Assembly (NCBI GenBank): GCA_034120015.1
Contig: JAXEIF010000005.1
Location: forward strand, 93,022-157,021
Direction of reading: 5' to 3'
DNA length: 64,000 nt
DNA from: CALXOJ01 sp034120015
GTDB lineage: Bacteria; Spirochaetota; Spirochaetia; JAFGXN01
Shown: positions 26,759 to 35,611 of the stretch, one piece after another
Numbering within the stretch: position 1 is the stretch's first letter
Layout: each line of letters opens with the position of its first letter
The notes under the pieces: generated by a model
Told to the model about the DNA's origin: nothing
The model's database searches: none
Seen by the model: the letters and a program-made list of their open reading frames with translations, nothing else
Program-made: the position numbers and the translations under genes

Positions 26759-26787
26759 ATTATACAGGGAAAACATTTTTTTGTCAA
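26759..26787 (-). promoter_or_regulatory. Perfect consensus sigma-70 promoter
   Basis: On the minus strand TTGACA (26787-26782), 17-base spacer, TATAAT (26764-26759): both hexamers and the spacing match consensus exactly. It drives the zinc-ribbon gene. Confidence 0.9.
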
Positions 26788-26795
26788 GCAGAGAC

Positions 26796-28538
26796 TTAAC
26801 GGCGAATCCCCCGCCAGTCGCGTCCGCTCAAATCGCCGGGCCGGTAATCCAACCCCATCTGTCCTCCCGGATTCATAATACCGTTCGGATCAAAATGATT
26901 TTTCAGCAGTTTCAGAACATCCGTTTCGGTTTTTCCGAGATGTTCTTCCAGCCACGGGGCAATCATTCTGCCGACACCGTGATGATGGGAAAGCGAACCG
27001 CCCGCTCTCTGAATAGCTTCAAAAATCCCGTTCTGAAGAGAAATGTAATCTTCCATATCTTTCACTTTACAGAAAAAGATAAAATAAAGATTGGTTCCTT
27101 CGGGATAGAAATGAGACGCATGCGTCAGACAACCTGTCAAAGGACGGCTTTTAACAAAACGACGCACTTCGGCGTGAACCCGATGCAGATTTTCCCATGT
27201 CACACCGCATTCGGTTGTATCCAACACCATCCCGAAATCGTTTAAATCTTCTCTCAGGTAGGGATCGAGATAACGGCCGTGATCCCATTTTTTAACCGGG
27301 TATGATGTCAGCGGCAGTCCGCCGTGACGGCGGCAGATTTTTTTGATCTGACGGTAAACATTTTTGGAAAAATGTTTTTCGCCGCATGTACGAAAAAGCA
27401 TCAGACAGCGTTTCATTTCTCTGAATCCGAACAGCTTCATCATTGTATCGAGAGGTGTTCCGGCAACGCCGTAAAGCCGCAGTCCCATATCGGTCTCTTC
27501 CTCATCGGAAATCCGAAGAACACCCGGAAAGCCGAATTCTCCCTGGGAAATTTCCCGGCAAACCGTTACCGCCGTCTCCCAGTCTTTAAAAACATAAGAC
27601 CCGCCGTACTTTGTCCCGTCACTCAAATAAAAAATTTTCATTGTCAGACGCGTGATAATGCCGTACGTTCCTTCGCTACCCTTAATCATATCAAGGACTT
27701 TCGGACCCGTCGCCGTTGCCGGATAAACATGCGTGTTAATCACTCCGCGCGGCGTGACCATCTCTACGCCCATTACCAAATTGTAAGCATCGCCGTAGTA
27801 TGATGATTCCTGTCCCGAACCGAGTGTTGCAACCCAACCGCCGACGCTGGAATATTCAAACGACTGGGGGAAGTGACCGTTTGTGTAGTTCCGCTTTGTA
27901 CCGAAAAGCTCTTTGGCCCGATTTAAAGCCGATTCGTAGGCGGGTCCGAACATTCCGGCCTCAACTGTTGCTGTCTTATTCAACTCGTTCACTTCCAGCA
28001 GGCGGTTCATATGAGTATTCATCACAACCATAACACCGCCCGCCATCGGTCGAAATCCGAAATTGACGGAAGAACCGCCTCCGTAGACATAAAGAGGAAT
28101 CCGGTGATCATCACAGTAACGGACAATCCCGACCACATCGTCCGTATGACGGGGATGAAGAATCAGATCGGCCGCATGCTTCACAACACCGTCTCTCAAC
28201 TCAAAGGCTTCTTCCTGCGTTTTTCCGATCGAGTAAAAAACACGACTGTAATCGTCATCGGCTGCATTTTCTTCGCCGACAATCGCAGCCAAAGCGGCAC
28301 GGTGCACAGAATCGAGACGCGACGGCATTCCGGAAAGAGTCACCGGTTCCCGTCCTTCCTTAACGCGCACACGAAAATCGTCGTCGGAAAGCCGGAACTG
28401 CTCCTTCATGTAACGGTAAAGTTTGCGGTTTGGATGTTTAAACCCGGACGGATCGCCCCACTTAAAAACGGAACGGTAGCTGCCTGCTTCGGGAGCCTCA
28501 TCGGACCATGGCGGCAAATATTCTTTTTCTCGACTCAT
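26796..28538 (-). CDS. FAD-linked oxidase, alkyl-dihydroxyacetonephosphate-synthase-like
   Basis: A 580-residue flavoprotein of the VAO/PCMH family. The FAD-binding motif is IPLYVYGGGSSVNFGFRPMA; the C-terminal oxidase domain has SLSHHHGVGRMIAPWL and ends DPNGIMNPGGQMG. The HHHG motif and overall length match alkyl-DHAP synthase, which swaps the acyl chain of acyl-DHAP for a fatty alcohol to give ether lipids; glycolate- or lactate-oxidase-like roles remain possible. It follows GlpA/GlpB-like genes, which would supply DHAP from glycerol-3-phosphate, in keeping with an ether-lipid role (inference). Gap to the upstream gene is 10 bases. Confidence 0.8.
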   Translation of the reverse strand: MSREKEYLPPWSDEAPEAGSYRSVFKWGDPSGFKHPNRKLYRYMKEQFRLSDDDFRVRVKEGREPVTLSGMPSRLDSVHRAALAAIVGEENAADDDYSRVFYSIGKTQEEAFELRDGVVKHAADLILHPRHTDDVVGIVRYCDDHRIPLYVYGGGSSVNFGFRPMAGGVMVVMNTHMNRLLEVNELNKTATVEAGMFGPAYESALNRAKELFGTKRNYTNGHFPQSFEYSSVGGWVATLGSGQESSYYGDAYNLVMGVEMVTPRGVINTHVYPATATGPKVLDMIKGSEGTYGIITRLTMKIFYLSDGTKYGGSYVFKDWETAVTVCREISQGEFGFPGVLRISDEEETDMGLRLYGVAGTPLDTMMKLFGFREMKRCLMLFRTCGEKHFSKNVYRQIKKICRRHGGLPLTSYPVKKWDHGRYLDPYLREDLNDFGMVLDTTECGVTWENLHRVHAEVRRFVKSRPLTGCLTHASHFYPEGTNLYFIFFCKVKDMEDYISLQNGIFEAIQRAGGSLSHHHGVGRMIAPWLEEHLGKTETDVLKLLKNHFDPNGIMNPGGQMGLDYRPGDLSGRDWRGIRR

Positions 28539-28548
28539 AAAAACCTCC

Positions 28549-30204
28549 TTACGGATGACATTCGGATGCGGCGATGAGATTCACTCCCCACCCGCCGAAA
28601 TTTTCGACCAGTATATCACCGGGAACAACAGGGTTTCCGACCGTTATTCCGGACGTCATACGCGCTGCTTCCTTCAGGAGATCCCGCGGAATTCCCCCGT
28701 CGGTACGCACCGCTAACCGGGGACAGTGCGCAAAGACAGTCTTCACGGTTGTTGTCAGAACGCGGTGCGGATTTTCCGTCTCCTTTTCCCCGTACGCTTT
28801 TCCCTTCGGACAGCTGTTGCCGAAAACGGCAACCGATCCGTCTTCACGGCGGCCGATCCGCAGCCGGCAACCGCGCGGACACTCGATACATACCGTTTCG
28901 TCAGTGATTTTACACCCGAAAAAATCGGGTACTGCGGCACCGGTCTCATCAGGCAAAATCGAAAAAACAAGCGAAGAGACATTCTCCGGCAGCAGTGATT
29001 TCGAAAGTGTTACCTTTTCCATTTCCGGCGGCCGCACGGTTTCATAACGGCGGCTGAAAATTTCTTTCCCGTCTGCCGTCACCGACAAACGGCAGAACGA
29101 AAGCGTTTCCCGGCTACGGAAAAAGAAGTCTACACCGGCAGCTCCTCTCTGCAATGCAACCGATTGCGGAACAAGAGAACCGATACAGGAACCGGCCGAA
29201 GCCGTTACCGATTGAAGCCCGCCGCCGCTGCGCACCCAGTCAGCGGCAGCCCTGCCCGCCGATTCGCCGCTTTCGGACACGTAATCAACCAAATCGCAGA
29301 CATGAAGCGAATTACCGCAGGAGAAAACTCCGGGAACGGATGTCATACCGCACGAATCGACACAGGGGCCCGACGTTACCGAATCTTTTTTCCAGCATAA
29401 TGAATCAAACGCATCATTTTCGGGAATCAGACCGACCGACAACACAAGTGTATCACACGGAACATATTCTTCCGTTCCGGGAACCGGCATCAGATTTTTG
29501 TCCGTTTTCACCGTATAAACGCCCTCGACACGATTTTGTCCGACCACACGCGATACAGTACATCCCAGATGAAGAGGAATCGAGAAATCGGTCAGGCATT
29601 GCGCGATATTCCGACTGAGTCCGGCAGGCTCATATTTGATTTCATACACTCCGACAACCTCCGCCCCTTCCAGGGTCAGGCGTCGTGCCATAATCAAACC
29701 GATGTCACCGCTGCCCAGGATCACGCAACGGCGCGCCGGCATATGCCCGTCCGTATTAATATAGGCCTGTGCCTGACCGGCCGTAAAAATTCCGGCCGGC
29801 CGTGGCCCCTGTATCATCACCTGGCGATCCGTTCTCTCCCGACAACCGCAGGCTGCAATCAGTGATTTTGCACGGTATTTCAGAATACCTTCCGCATCCG
29901 TCAGTGTCATCAAAAATCCGTCTGCATTTTTTTCAACCGCCGTCAAAAAAGTTTCGAGACGCAATAAAGCACCGCTCCTGCGAAAACGTTCATATTCGCG
30001 GTAAGCATATTCCGGCCCCGACAGTTTTTCACCGTAGCGAATCAGCCCGAAACCGTCATGAATGCACTGCTTCAGAATTCCGCCGACCTTTTCTTCACGT
30101 TCGAAAAGACAGACCGAAACACCGCCGGCAGCGGCAGCCGTTGCCGCTGCCAGCCCGGCAGGACCGCCGCCGATAACAGCCACATCACACTCACCGTATC
30201 TCAT
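28549..30204 (-). CDS. FAD/NAD(P) oxidoreductase fused to a DUF1667 domain
   Basis: A 551-residue protein. Residues 1-~420 form a pyridine-nucleotide-disulfide-type oxidoreductase (VAVIGGGPAGLAAATAAAAG at the start, CVILGSGDIGLIMARRLTLE in the middle, and a VFSCGNSLHVCDLVDYVSES flavin-contact segment). The last ~120 residues match DUF1667, with cysteine motifs CIECPRGCRL and GNSCPKGKAYG. In clostridia and relatives DUF1667 is usually a separate small gene beside GlpA- and GlpB-like genes; here it is fused. The role is thought to be electron transfer in anaerobic glycerol-3-phosphate oxidation. It starts inside the stop of the GlpA-like gene (ATGA). Confidence 0.85.
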   Translation of the reverse strand: MRYGECDVAVIGGGPAGLAAATAAAAGGVSVCLFEREEKVGGILKQCIHDGFGLIRYGEKLSGPEYAYREYERFRRSGALLRLETFLTAVEKNADGFLMTLTDAEGILKYRAKSLIAACGCRERTDRQVMIQGPRPAGIFTAGQAQAYINTDGHMPARRCVILGSGDIGLIMARRLTLEGAEVVGVYEIKYEPAGLSRNIAQCLTDFSIPLHLGCTVSRVVGQNRVEGVYTVKTDKNLMPVPGTEEYVPCDTLVLSVGLIPENDAFDSLCWKKDSVTSGPCVDSCGMTSVPGVFSCGNSLHVCDLVDYVSESGESAGRAAADWVRSGGGLQSVTASAGSCIGSLVPQSVALQRGAAGVDFFFRSRETLSFCRLSVTADGKEIFSRRYETVRPPEMEKVTLSKSLLPENVSSLVFSILPDETGAAVPDFFGCKITDETVCIECPRGCRLRIGRREDGSVAVFGNSCPKGKAYGEKETENPHRVLTTTVKTVFAHCPRLAVRTDGGIPRDLLKEAARMTSGITVGNPVVPGDILVENFGGWGVNLIAASECHP

Positions 30205-31901
30205 TTTTCCTCCTTCGTATCGCCGAAAAACAGCGGAGAAAAACGATTCTTCTTAACAATTCCTACCGCTGCGCAACGCATTTCATCCGTCATAATGCGG
30301 ACAATTTTCGGAGTACAAAATCCACCGTGACACCGCCCCGTCATAGCCCGTGCCCGGTGACGGATACCGTCAAGCGTCGTCGGCGGCACCGGCGAACGAA
30401 GCACATCACGAATTTCGCCTTCGGAAACCTGCTCGCAGCGACAGACAATTTTCCCGTAAAGAGGATTTTTCTTTATAAATGCATCTTTTTCTTCATCATT
30501 CATTAAATCGTAATCATACCGTTTGTCTTCCCGAATCGGATTAAACGTCGGATTCGGTTCAACCGGTTTTTCGGCAGACAGGTAGCCGATAACCCAACGG
30601 ACTGCCTCTTCCGCCAATGCGGGCGCACTTGCCAGCCCCGGCGACTGAATCCCCGCCAGATGAAACAGGTTGGGAACCCTTTCCGACGGACGGACAATAA
30701 AATCTTCATCATAGGTACAGGCGCGGACTCCGCCGAAATACGTAATAATCTGACGTTCGGAAAGTTTTCCGTTGAGACGGATATGTTTTCCCAATTCGAC
30801 AATATCATCCCGGGCTGTCGAGTAATCATCGCGTGAACAGACTTCATGAGCCGTCGGTCCGACCAGAACATTCCCCTCGACTGTCGGCACCAGACCGCCG
30901 CCTTTCGATTTGCTTTTTAACTGAGACAGCCGCGGCATCGCGTAAATACGGCGGATAAAAGCAGACGCTTTTTTATCGAGAATCAGATCTTCTCCCTTAC
31001 GAAAATGCAGTGTATAAAGCGGATCGCAGGCTTTCGCTGCGACAATATCGGCCCAGCCGCCGGCCGCATTGATAACAGCCCGCACACCGATTGTTCCTCT
31101 GTTAGTCACAATTCGGGTAATTCTGCCGGCTTCCAGTCGAAAATCAACCGCGGCTGTCTCCAACCGAACGGCAGCTCCGTTATTCACCGCGTTTTCGGCC
31201 AAAGCACATACCAGTTTTTGAGGCGACAGCTGCCCCGATGTCGGCATCAGGAATCCCCCTGCGGCATCGCAAACAAGATTCGGCTCTTCACGATACAGCT
31301 CTCTTTTGGACAGATAACGGCAACCGGGCACACCGTTCTTTCGGGCCCGTCTCAACATATAAGGTACGGCCAGCCGGTACAGAGGATTTGCCAACAGGAT
31401 CATGGACCCCGGTCTGAAAAACGGCACCTTCAGCTCCCGTGTCAGCTGTGTATACATTGCGTTTCCGCGAGCATTGTAAAAGGCTTTTTTTGAACCGGGC
31501 TTTGCCGCAAAACCGGGATGAATCATTCCGTCATTCCGACCGGAAGCATGAAAGGCCAGATCACACTCCTTTTCCAGCAAAACGGCCTTCACGTTCCACT
31601 TCGAAAGCTCCCTCAGAACAGCCGCTCCGACAACGCCACCGCCGATCACGGCAACATCGTATTCTTTTCCTTCTTCACTTTGATCGATAACCGGCGGCAA
31701 CGTCAGTCCTGCCGGCTCTTCACCGTTTCGGCACAGTATCCGGTTCACGACCGGCTTGGTACCTAATCGGGCTGCCAATGCGCCGGCCCAGACCTTTTCA
31801 GACCATGAATCCGTCTCTCCGAACAGAACAACCGAAAATTCGTTCTCGACAACCGAAATACCTTTTGACGCCAGTTTTTTTGCAATCTGTTTTCGTCTCA
31901 T
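30201..31901 (-). CDS. GlpA-like glycerol-3-phosphate dehydrogenase with a BFD-type 2Fe-2S domain
   Basis: A 566-residue FAD-dependent enzyme. A DAO-type flavin domain begins near residue 80 (YDVAVIGGGVVGAAVLRELS) and contains LLEKECDLAFHASGRNDGMIH (quoted nearly whole). A C-terminal bacterioferritin-associated-ferredoxin-like domain carries IVCRCEQVSEGEI and GRCHGGFC (cysteines of a 2Fe-2S cluster). The first ~75 residues are an extension not seen in standard GlpA. Together with the following FAD/DUF1667 protein it should oxidise glycerol-3-phosphate to DHAP or a similar hydroxy acid; the electron acceptor is unknown. Confidence 0.85.
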   Translation of the reverse strand: MRRKQIAKKLASKGISVVENEFSVVLFGETDSWSEKVWAGALAARLGTKPVVNRILCRNGEEPAGLTLPPVIDQSEEGKEYDVAVIGGGVVGAAVLRELSKWNVKAVLLEKECDLAFHASGRNDGMIHPGFAAKPGSKKAFYNARGNAMYTQLTRELKVPFFRPGSMILLANPLYRLAVPYMLRRARKNGVPGCRYLSKRELYREEPNLVCDAAGGFLMPTSGQLSPQKLVCALAENAVNNGAAVRLETAAVDFRLEAGRITRIVTNRGTIGVRAVINAAGGWADIVAAKACDPLYTLHFRKGEDLILDKKASAFIRRIYAMPRLSQLKSKSKGGGLVPTVEGNVLVGPTAHEVCSRDDYSTARDDIVELGKHIRLNGKLSERQIITYFGGVRACTYDEDFIVRPSERVPNLFHLAGIQSPGLASAPALAEEAVRWVIGYLSAEKPVEPNPTFNPIREDKRYDYDLMNDEEKDAFIKKNPLYGKIVCRCEQVSEGEIRDVLRSPVPPTTLDGIRHRARAMTGRCHGGFCTPKIVRIMTDEMRCAAVGIVKKNRFSPLFFGDTKEEK

Positions 31902-31913
31902 AATTCCGACCTC

Positions 31914-33461
31914 TTAATACATAAAAGTAAAACCGACGCCGCCGAATCCTCCGGTATAATCATTCGGAGCGTAATAAATATATTGCGAATCTTCATACAC
32001 GGCTTCTTTTCCGGGAATTCCCAACCAGGAAATATAACCGCCCTCGAGATAAATTCCGATCTGCTCGTAGAAAAACCAGACAAACCGGGCTCCGGCCTTA
32101 CACGTAAACCATGTCAGAGGGGCTTTATTTTCCGCTGTATTTGCCGTAAACCCGATTCCCAAATCGATAAACGGAGAAAACGAAAACCGGTTAAAAAAAC
32201 GATCGACCTGCATTCCTACATAAAAATTCCCGATCACCGGAGATTTCATCATCCCCACCGTATCAATCTGGTCACGGGATCCCGCCAAAATCTCGAATCC
32301 GAACGCCGGTTTTGCAATCGGCATCTCCCGATTGACAACCCAGCGGCTGTTTAACAGATGATTGACATAAAAATCTGACTGTGTTTCGGAAACTGCCAGT
32401 GACGAAATCAGCAATCCGTATCCGAATGACTGATGAACACCGACCCCGGGAATCTTCTGTATTCCGTCTCCCGGAACAACACGTTCCGTTGAATAAAGAA
32501 TGCGGCAAAAACTGTAATCCTCTTCACATTTCTCGACATACAGTCTGCCGATAATCCGTTCTCCGATTTGTCCTTTTTCATCAATCTTATGCCTCATTAT
32601 CCGGTAAAACGAACCGGGGAAAGCCCCCTGCCTGCGACCGTGTGCAATGACAACTTTCTTTTCGTTGATAAAATTGACAATGTACGGACCGCCTGCTTTG
32701 CCGAAAATTGTATTTAAAACAGACTTATACGAAATATGAAGCATGCTCATAACCTCATCCCGAACCGCTTCCTCTGTTTCCGCCAATCCGACAGCCCGAA
32801 TTTCCGAATAATAAACCGCAAGGCGATTTTCGTATGCCAGATAAAAATCAAACGAGATCTCCGCAAAGAGCCGTTGATCCGTCAGCTCACGGATATTTGC
32901 TTTTTTCATTTTTATATAAACAAAAGCATCGTCGGCTGTTGCCTGACCGATTCCCAGCAGAGGAAAGAGCGGGTCAACCGGCTCCGCATTCAGTTCGGGG
33001 CGTTCTTCTTCCGTTTCGCTTACCTCCGGAGTCTCAGGCACATCGGACTTCTGCGACAACGGGGCTTCCGCCTCCGTTTGAGAATTATCCCCTTCGGGCA
33101 ATAATACATTGTCTTCGTTTTCGGTTTTGTCATCCGATGCGGGTTCGCCGTCACGCTTTCCGGACTCTTCCGATTCGTTTTCTTCTCTGTCGATACGGGA
33201 TTGCAGCAATTTGAAAAAAGCTTCTTTTTTTTCTTCGGGAACACCGGTTTCTTCAAATTTTTGTGTATTCAGCAAAAACGGCAGATCGAGAAGAACCAGA
33301 TCCTTTATTTTCCCGCGCCGGTATTCGGCTGTCTCAAAAATCCGGTCCGAATCTTTTAATTCTTCATCATATGATAAATAAAGAGTTTGAGAGAAAAGAG
33401 AAAAAGCGGAAAGCGAGAGCAATAAAACGACCAGAGATCCTTTTCGAAGGGAAATCGGCAC
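31914..33461 (-). CDS. Exported protein with acidic linker and C-terminal beta-barrel-like region
   Basis: A 515-residue protein I cannot place in a named family. It has a signal peptide (LVVLLLSLSAFSLFSQ), a highly acidic, proline/serine-rich segment at ~95-160 that is probably disordered, a middle domain, and a C-terminal ~180 residues rich in alternating aromatic strands that end in FTFMY, as in outer-membrane barrels. The middle part (KKVVIAHGRRQGAFPGSFYR) contains the glycine-rich turn seen in some surface-exposed domains, without a diagnostic motif. It lies 13 bases after the lipoprotein gene and 12 bases before the GlpA-like gene, so it belongs to that operon. Confidence 0.7.
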   Translation of the reverse strand: MPISLRKGSLVVLLLSLSAFSLFSQTLYLSYDEELKDSDRIFETAEYRRGKIKDLVLLDLPFLLNTQKFEETGVPEEKKEAFFKLLQSRIDREENESEESGKRDGEPASDDKTENEDNVLLPEGDNSQTEAEAPLSQKSDVPETPEVSETEEERPELNAEPVDPLFPLLGIGQATADDAFVYIKMKKANIRELTDQRLFAEISFDFYLAYENRLAVYYSEIRAVGLAETEEAVRDEVMSMLHISYKSVLNTIFGKAGGPYIVNFINEKKVVIAHGRRQGAFPGSFYRIMRHKIDEKGQIGERIIGRLYVEKCEEDYSFCRILYSTERVVPGDGIQKIPGVGVHQSFGYGLLISSLAVSETQSDFYVNHLLNSRWVVNREMPIAKPAFGFEILAGSRDQIDTVGMMKSPVIGNFYVGMQVDRFFNRFSFSPFIDLGIGFTANTAENKAPLTWFTCKAGARFVWFFYEQIGIYLEGGYISWLGIPGKEAVYEDSQYIYYAPNDYTGGFGGVGFTFMY

Positions 33462-33474
33462 GAATTCCTCCCGT

Positions 33475-35550
33475 TTACTGTTTTTTTACTAACGTTACGG
33501 GAGTTTTGTAAACGTCAGCCTGTCCCGAGAGGTTTCCGAGAAGTGCCAGGCTGTCTATCGACACCGACTCACCCTCGCCGGCAGACACCGATACAGCAAC
33601 CGACGCTCCGTCCGGAATATTCACGCGAAAAGTTTCTCCCGCAAACAGACAAACCCAGCCGTTCGCCGTCATCCGGAAATCCATCCTGTACAAACCGTAA
33701 GCCGAACCGTCCGCTTCAAAAAAAGAATCTCCTTCGGCCGTCGAAAAACAACCGTCAGACAAATTCAAAGACACGGCTACCGTTTCGGACAGCCATTCCC
33801 GATTTTGATCGGGCATCACCGTTTTGACATCAACAGATCCGCCCGCAAAGTTTTCCCCGGCAACAGCTACCTGAACCGAAAACTGATTCTCGGGAACCGC
33901 ATAGGCCGCCGTTTCGAGCACCTCTCCGGCAGATACCGTAACATACCCAATCGGCCGCATTATCGGATATTTTTTGTAAGACGAAACTGTCGATGTACCG
34001 ACAAAATCATCGGCAAACAGACACGCCTCTCCGAATTTTTTCTTCACCGCTTCGTTAAAAAGGGACCCGGAAAGAGGTTCATCAATACGGAAAATGCCGA
34101 ATTCATCAATCACTCCCGTATAACCGTCTTCACCGCCGATTACAAACGTCCGTCCCGTCAACCGTCTTAAAGTTTCATGTCCGAAAACACTTCCGGAAAC
34201 AGAATACCCGTCAAGTCCCCAAACAAAAGAAAACTGTCCGGAAGCGGCATTCTGAAAAACAACGAAACTCAGACGGTTCAAATCCGTTAATGTGTAATCG
34301 GAAAGGTTTAAAGCCTGAACAAACGGGCCTGTGGAAAGCTCCGTTGTTAACTGCAGTCTGGTTCCGTTTTTTGACAGAGAAAAGACGGGCTGTCCGGCAT
34401 CGTCTTTAACCGAGAAAATTTTTCCCGCCGCATCCGATTTCAGATTTAACCGAAAATCGACAGCAGAAGAAACAAACCGGGAACCGTCATACCCCAAAAC
34501 CGATTCGTCATCGGAAACAATTTCGATTGCCGCTCCGTCGGCAAACGAATAACCGAATACGTTTGTATCAAAAGCCAGCTGCGGATTTCCCTTTACCGTA
34601 ATTTTTCTGTTTTTTGCATAGGGAGAATAATCGTTCATTTCCCCGCGAAAATGAAACAGCATATCATATTCGGAATCTGGACGAAAATCACTGCTTTCGC
34701 TGGACTGATTGGCCGAAATAAAAATCGTCGAAGTCAATGCAACGGGCGGTCTGAAAGAAAAAGCTTCACCGGCGGGAGGATCGCAGGGATAAATACCGAC
34801 AGACATCTCAACCGCTGTTTTATCCGCGGGCGCACGCCACTTCACCGCGGGAGACATATTTTTTAACCGCGTCCGGTAAATCTCTACCCCGTTACAATAC
34901 CAGACCACATCCGCATCAAACCCGTCCGGAGCCGTTATATCGGTATAAAGAAGGGATTCGCCGCCCGGATAAATAATAGCCGGATAAGACCCGAGAGAAT
35001 TGACTTTTAACCGAATCGACGAAATAAAAAAAGAAGCGTTTACCGTTCCGGCATTCCGTCCGGATGCATCCTCGAACGAAAACAAAAGCGAATAATATCC
35101 GTCGGAAAGCGTTTCCGGAATTTGAAACGTTCCCTTATAATCCGCCTCATCATCCGAATCCGGATTATCCGCTTTTTCTGTTTCGTCCCTGCCGTCGTTT
35201 TCCTCGACTGTCCCGACATTTTCTTCCGCATCGGAAGAAACGGAACCGGAAGTCTGCGAACCGGCAGCGGCTGTCGTTTCACGAAACCGGACCGGTGTTC
35301 CCGAATACACCGCTTCGCCTAGATTCATATCGATAATATCGATACGAAAAGAGACAATATCTGTCGTATCTTCCGCAAAAGACAATGCATAATCAACAGC
35401 TCCCCCTGCTTTCAGAATTCGTCCTTCTTCGAAGGTTTTAAGAGAAACAAATCCGGCATTCCGCGATGCGGTTTCTTCAACCGGTGTCATTTCTCCACAC
35501 GAAACAAAGAGTCCGAATATTACAAAAAACAAAAAGGCTGCTTTTTTCAC
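33475..35550 (-). CDS. Large lipoprotein with a LamG/concanavalin-like domain
   Basis: A 691-residue predicted lipoprotein: AAFLFFVIFGLFVSC is a signal peptide ending in a spirochaete-style lipobox. An acidic stretch at ~110-150 is probably disordered. The middle (~295-470, FRGEMNDYSPYAKNRKITVK to FGIFRIDEP) resembles a LamG/laminin-G-like jelly roll, which binds carbohydrates or matrix proteins. The start codon is GTG at 35550. The promoter lies directly against it, so the message may have almost no leader. First gene of the run to 26796. Confidence 0.75.
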   Translation of the reverse strand: MKKAAFLFFVIFGLFVSCGEMTPVEETASRNAGFVSLKTFEEGRILKAGGAVDYALSFAEDTTDIVSFRIDIIDMNLGEAVYSGTPVRFRETTAAAGSQTSGSVSSDAEENVGTVEENDGRDETEKADNPDSDDEADYKGTFQIPETLSDGYYSLLFSFEDASGRNAGTVNASFFISSIRLKVNSLGSYPAIIYPGGESLLYTDITAPDGFDADVVWYCNGVEIYRTRLKNMSPAVKWRAPADKTAVEMSVGIYPCDPPAGEAFSFRPPVALTSTIFISANQSSESSDFRPDSEYDMLFHFRGEMNDYSPYAKNRKITVKGNPQLAFDTNVFGYSFADGAAIEIVSDDESVLGYDGSRFVSSAVDFRLNLKSDAAGKIFSVKDDAGQPVFSLSKNGTRLQLTTELSTGPFVQALNLSDYTLTDLNRLSFVVFQNAASGQFSFVWGLDGYSVSGSVFGHETLRRLTGRTFVIGGEDGYTGVIDEFGIFRIDEPLSGSLFNEAVKKKFGEACLFADDFVGTSTVSSYKKYPIMRPIGYVTVSAGEVLETAAYAVPENQFSVQVAVAGENFAGGSVDVKTVMPDQNREWLSETVAVSLNLSDGCFSTAEGDSFFEADGSAYGLYRMDFRMTANGWVCLFAGETFRVNIPDGASVAVSVSAGEGESVSIDSLALLGNLSGQADVYKTPVTLVKKQ

Positions 35551-35557
35551 AACCTAT

Positions 35558-35585
35558 AATATAGCACAAAAAAAGAAAAAATCAA
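35558..35585 (-). promoter_or_regulatory. Promoter of the lipoprotein-GlpA/B-AGPS gene run
   Basis: On the minus strand TTGATT (35585-35580), 16-base T-rich spacer, TATATT (35563-35558). The -10 ends 7 bases before the GTG start codon. Confidence 0.6.
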
Positions 35586-35611
35586 CATAATTTTCCGCTA
35601 AGTTTTCGATT

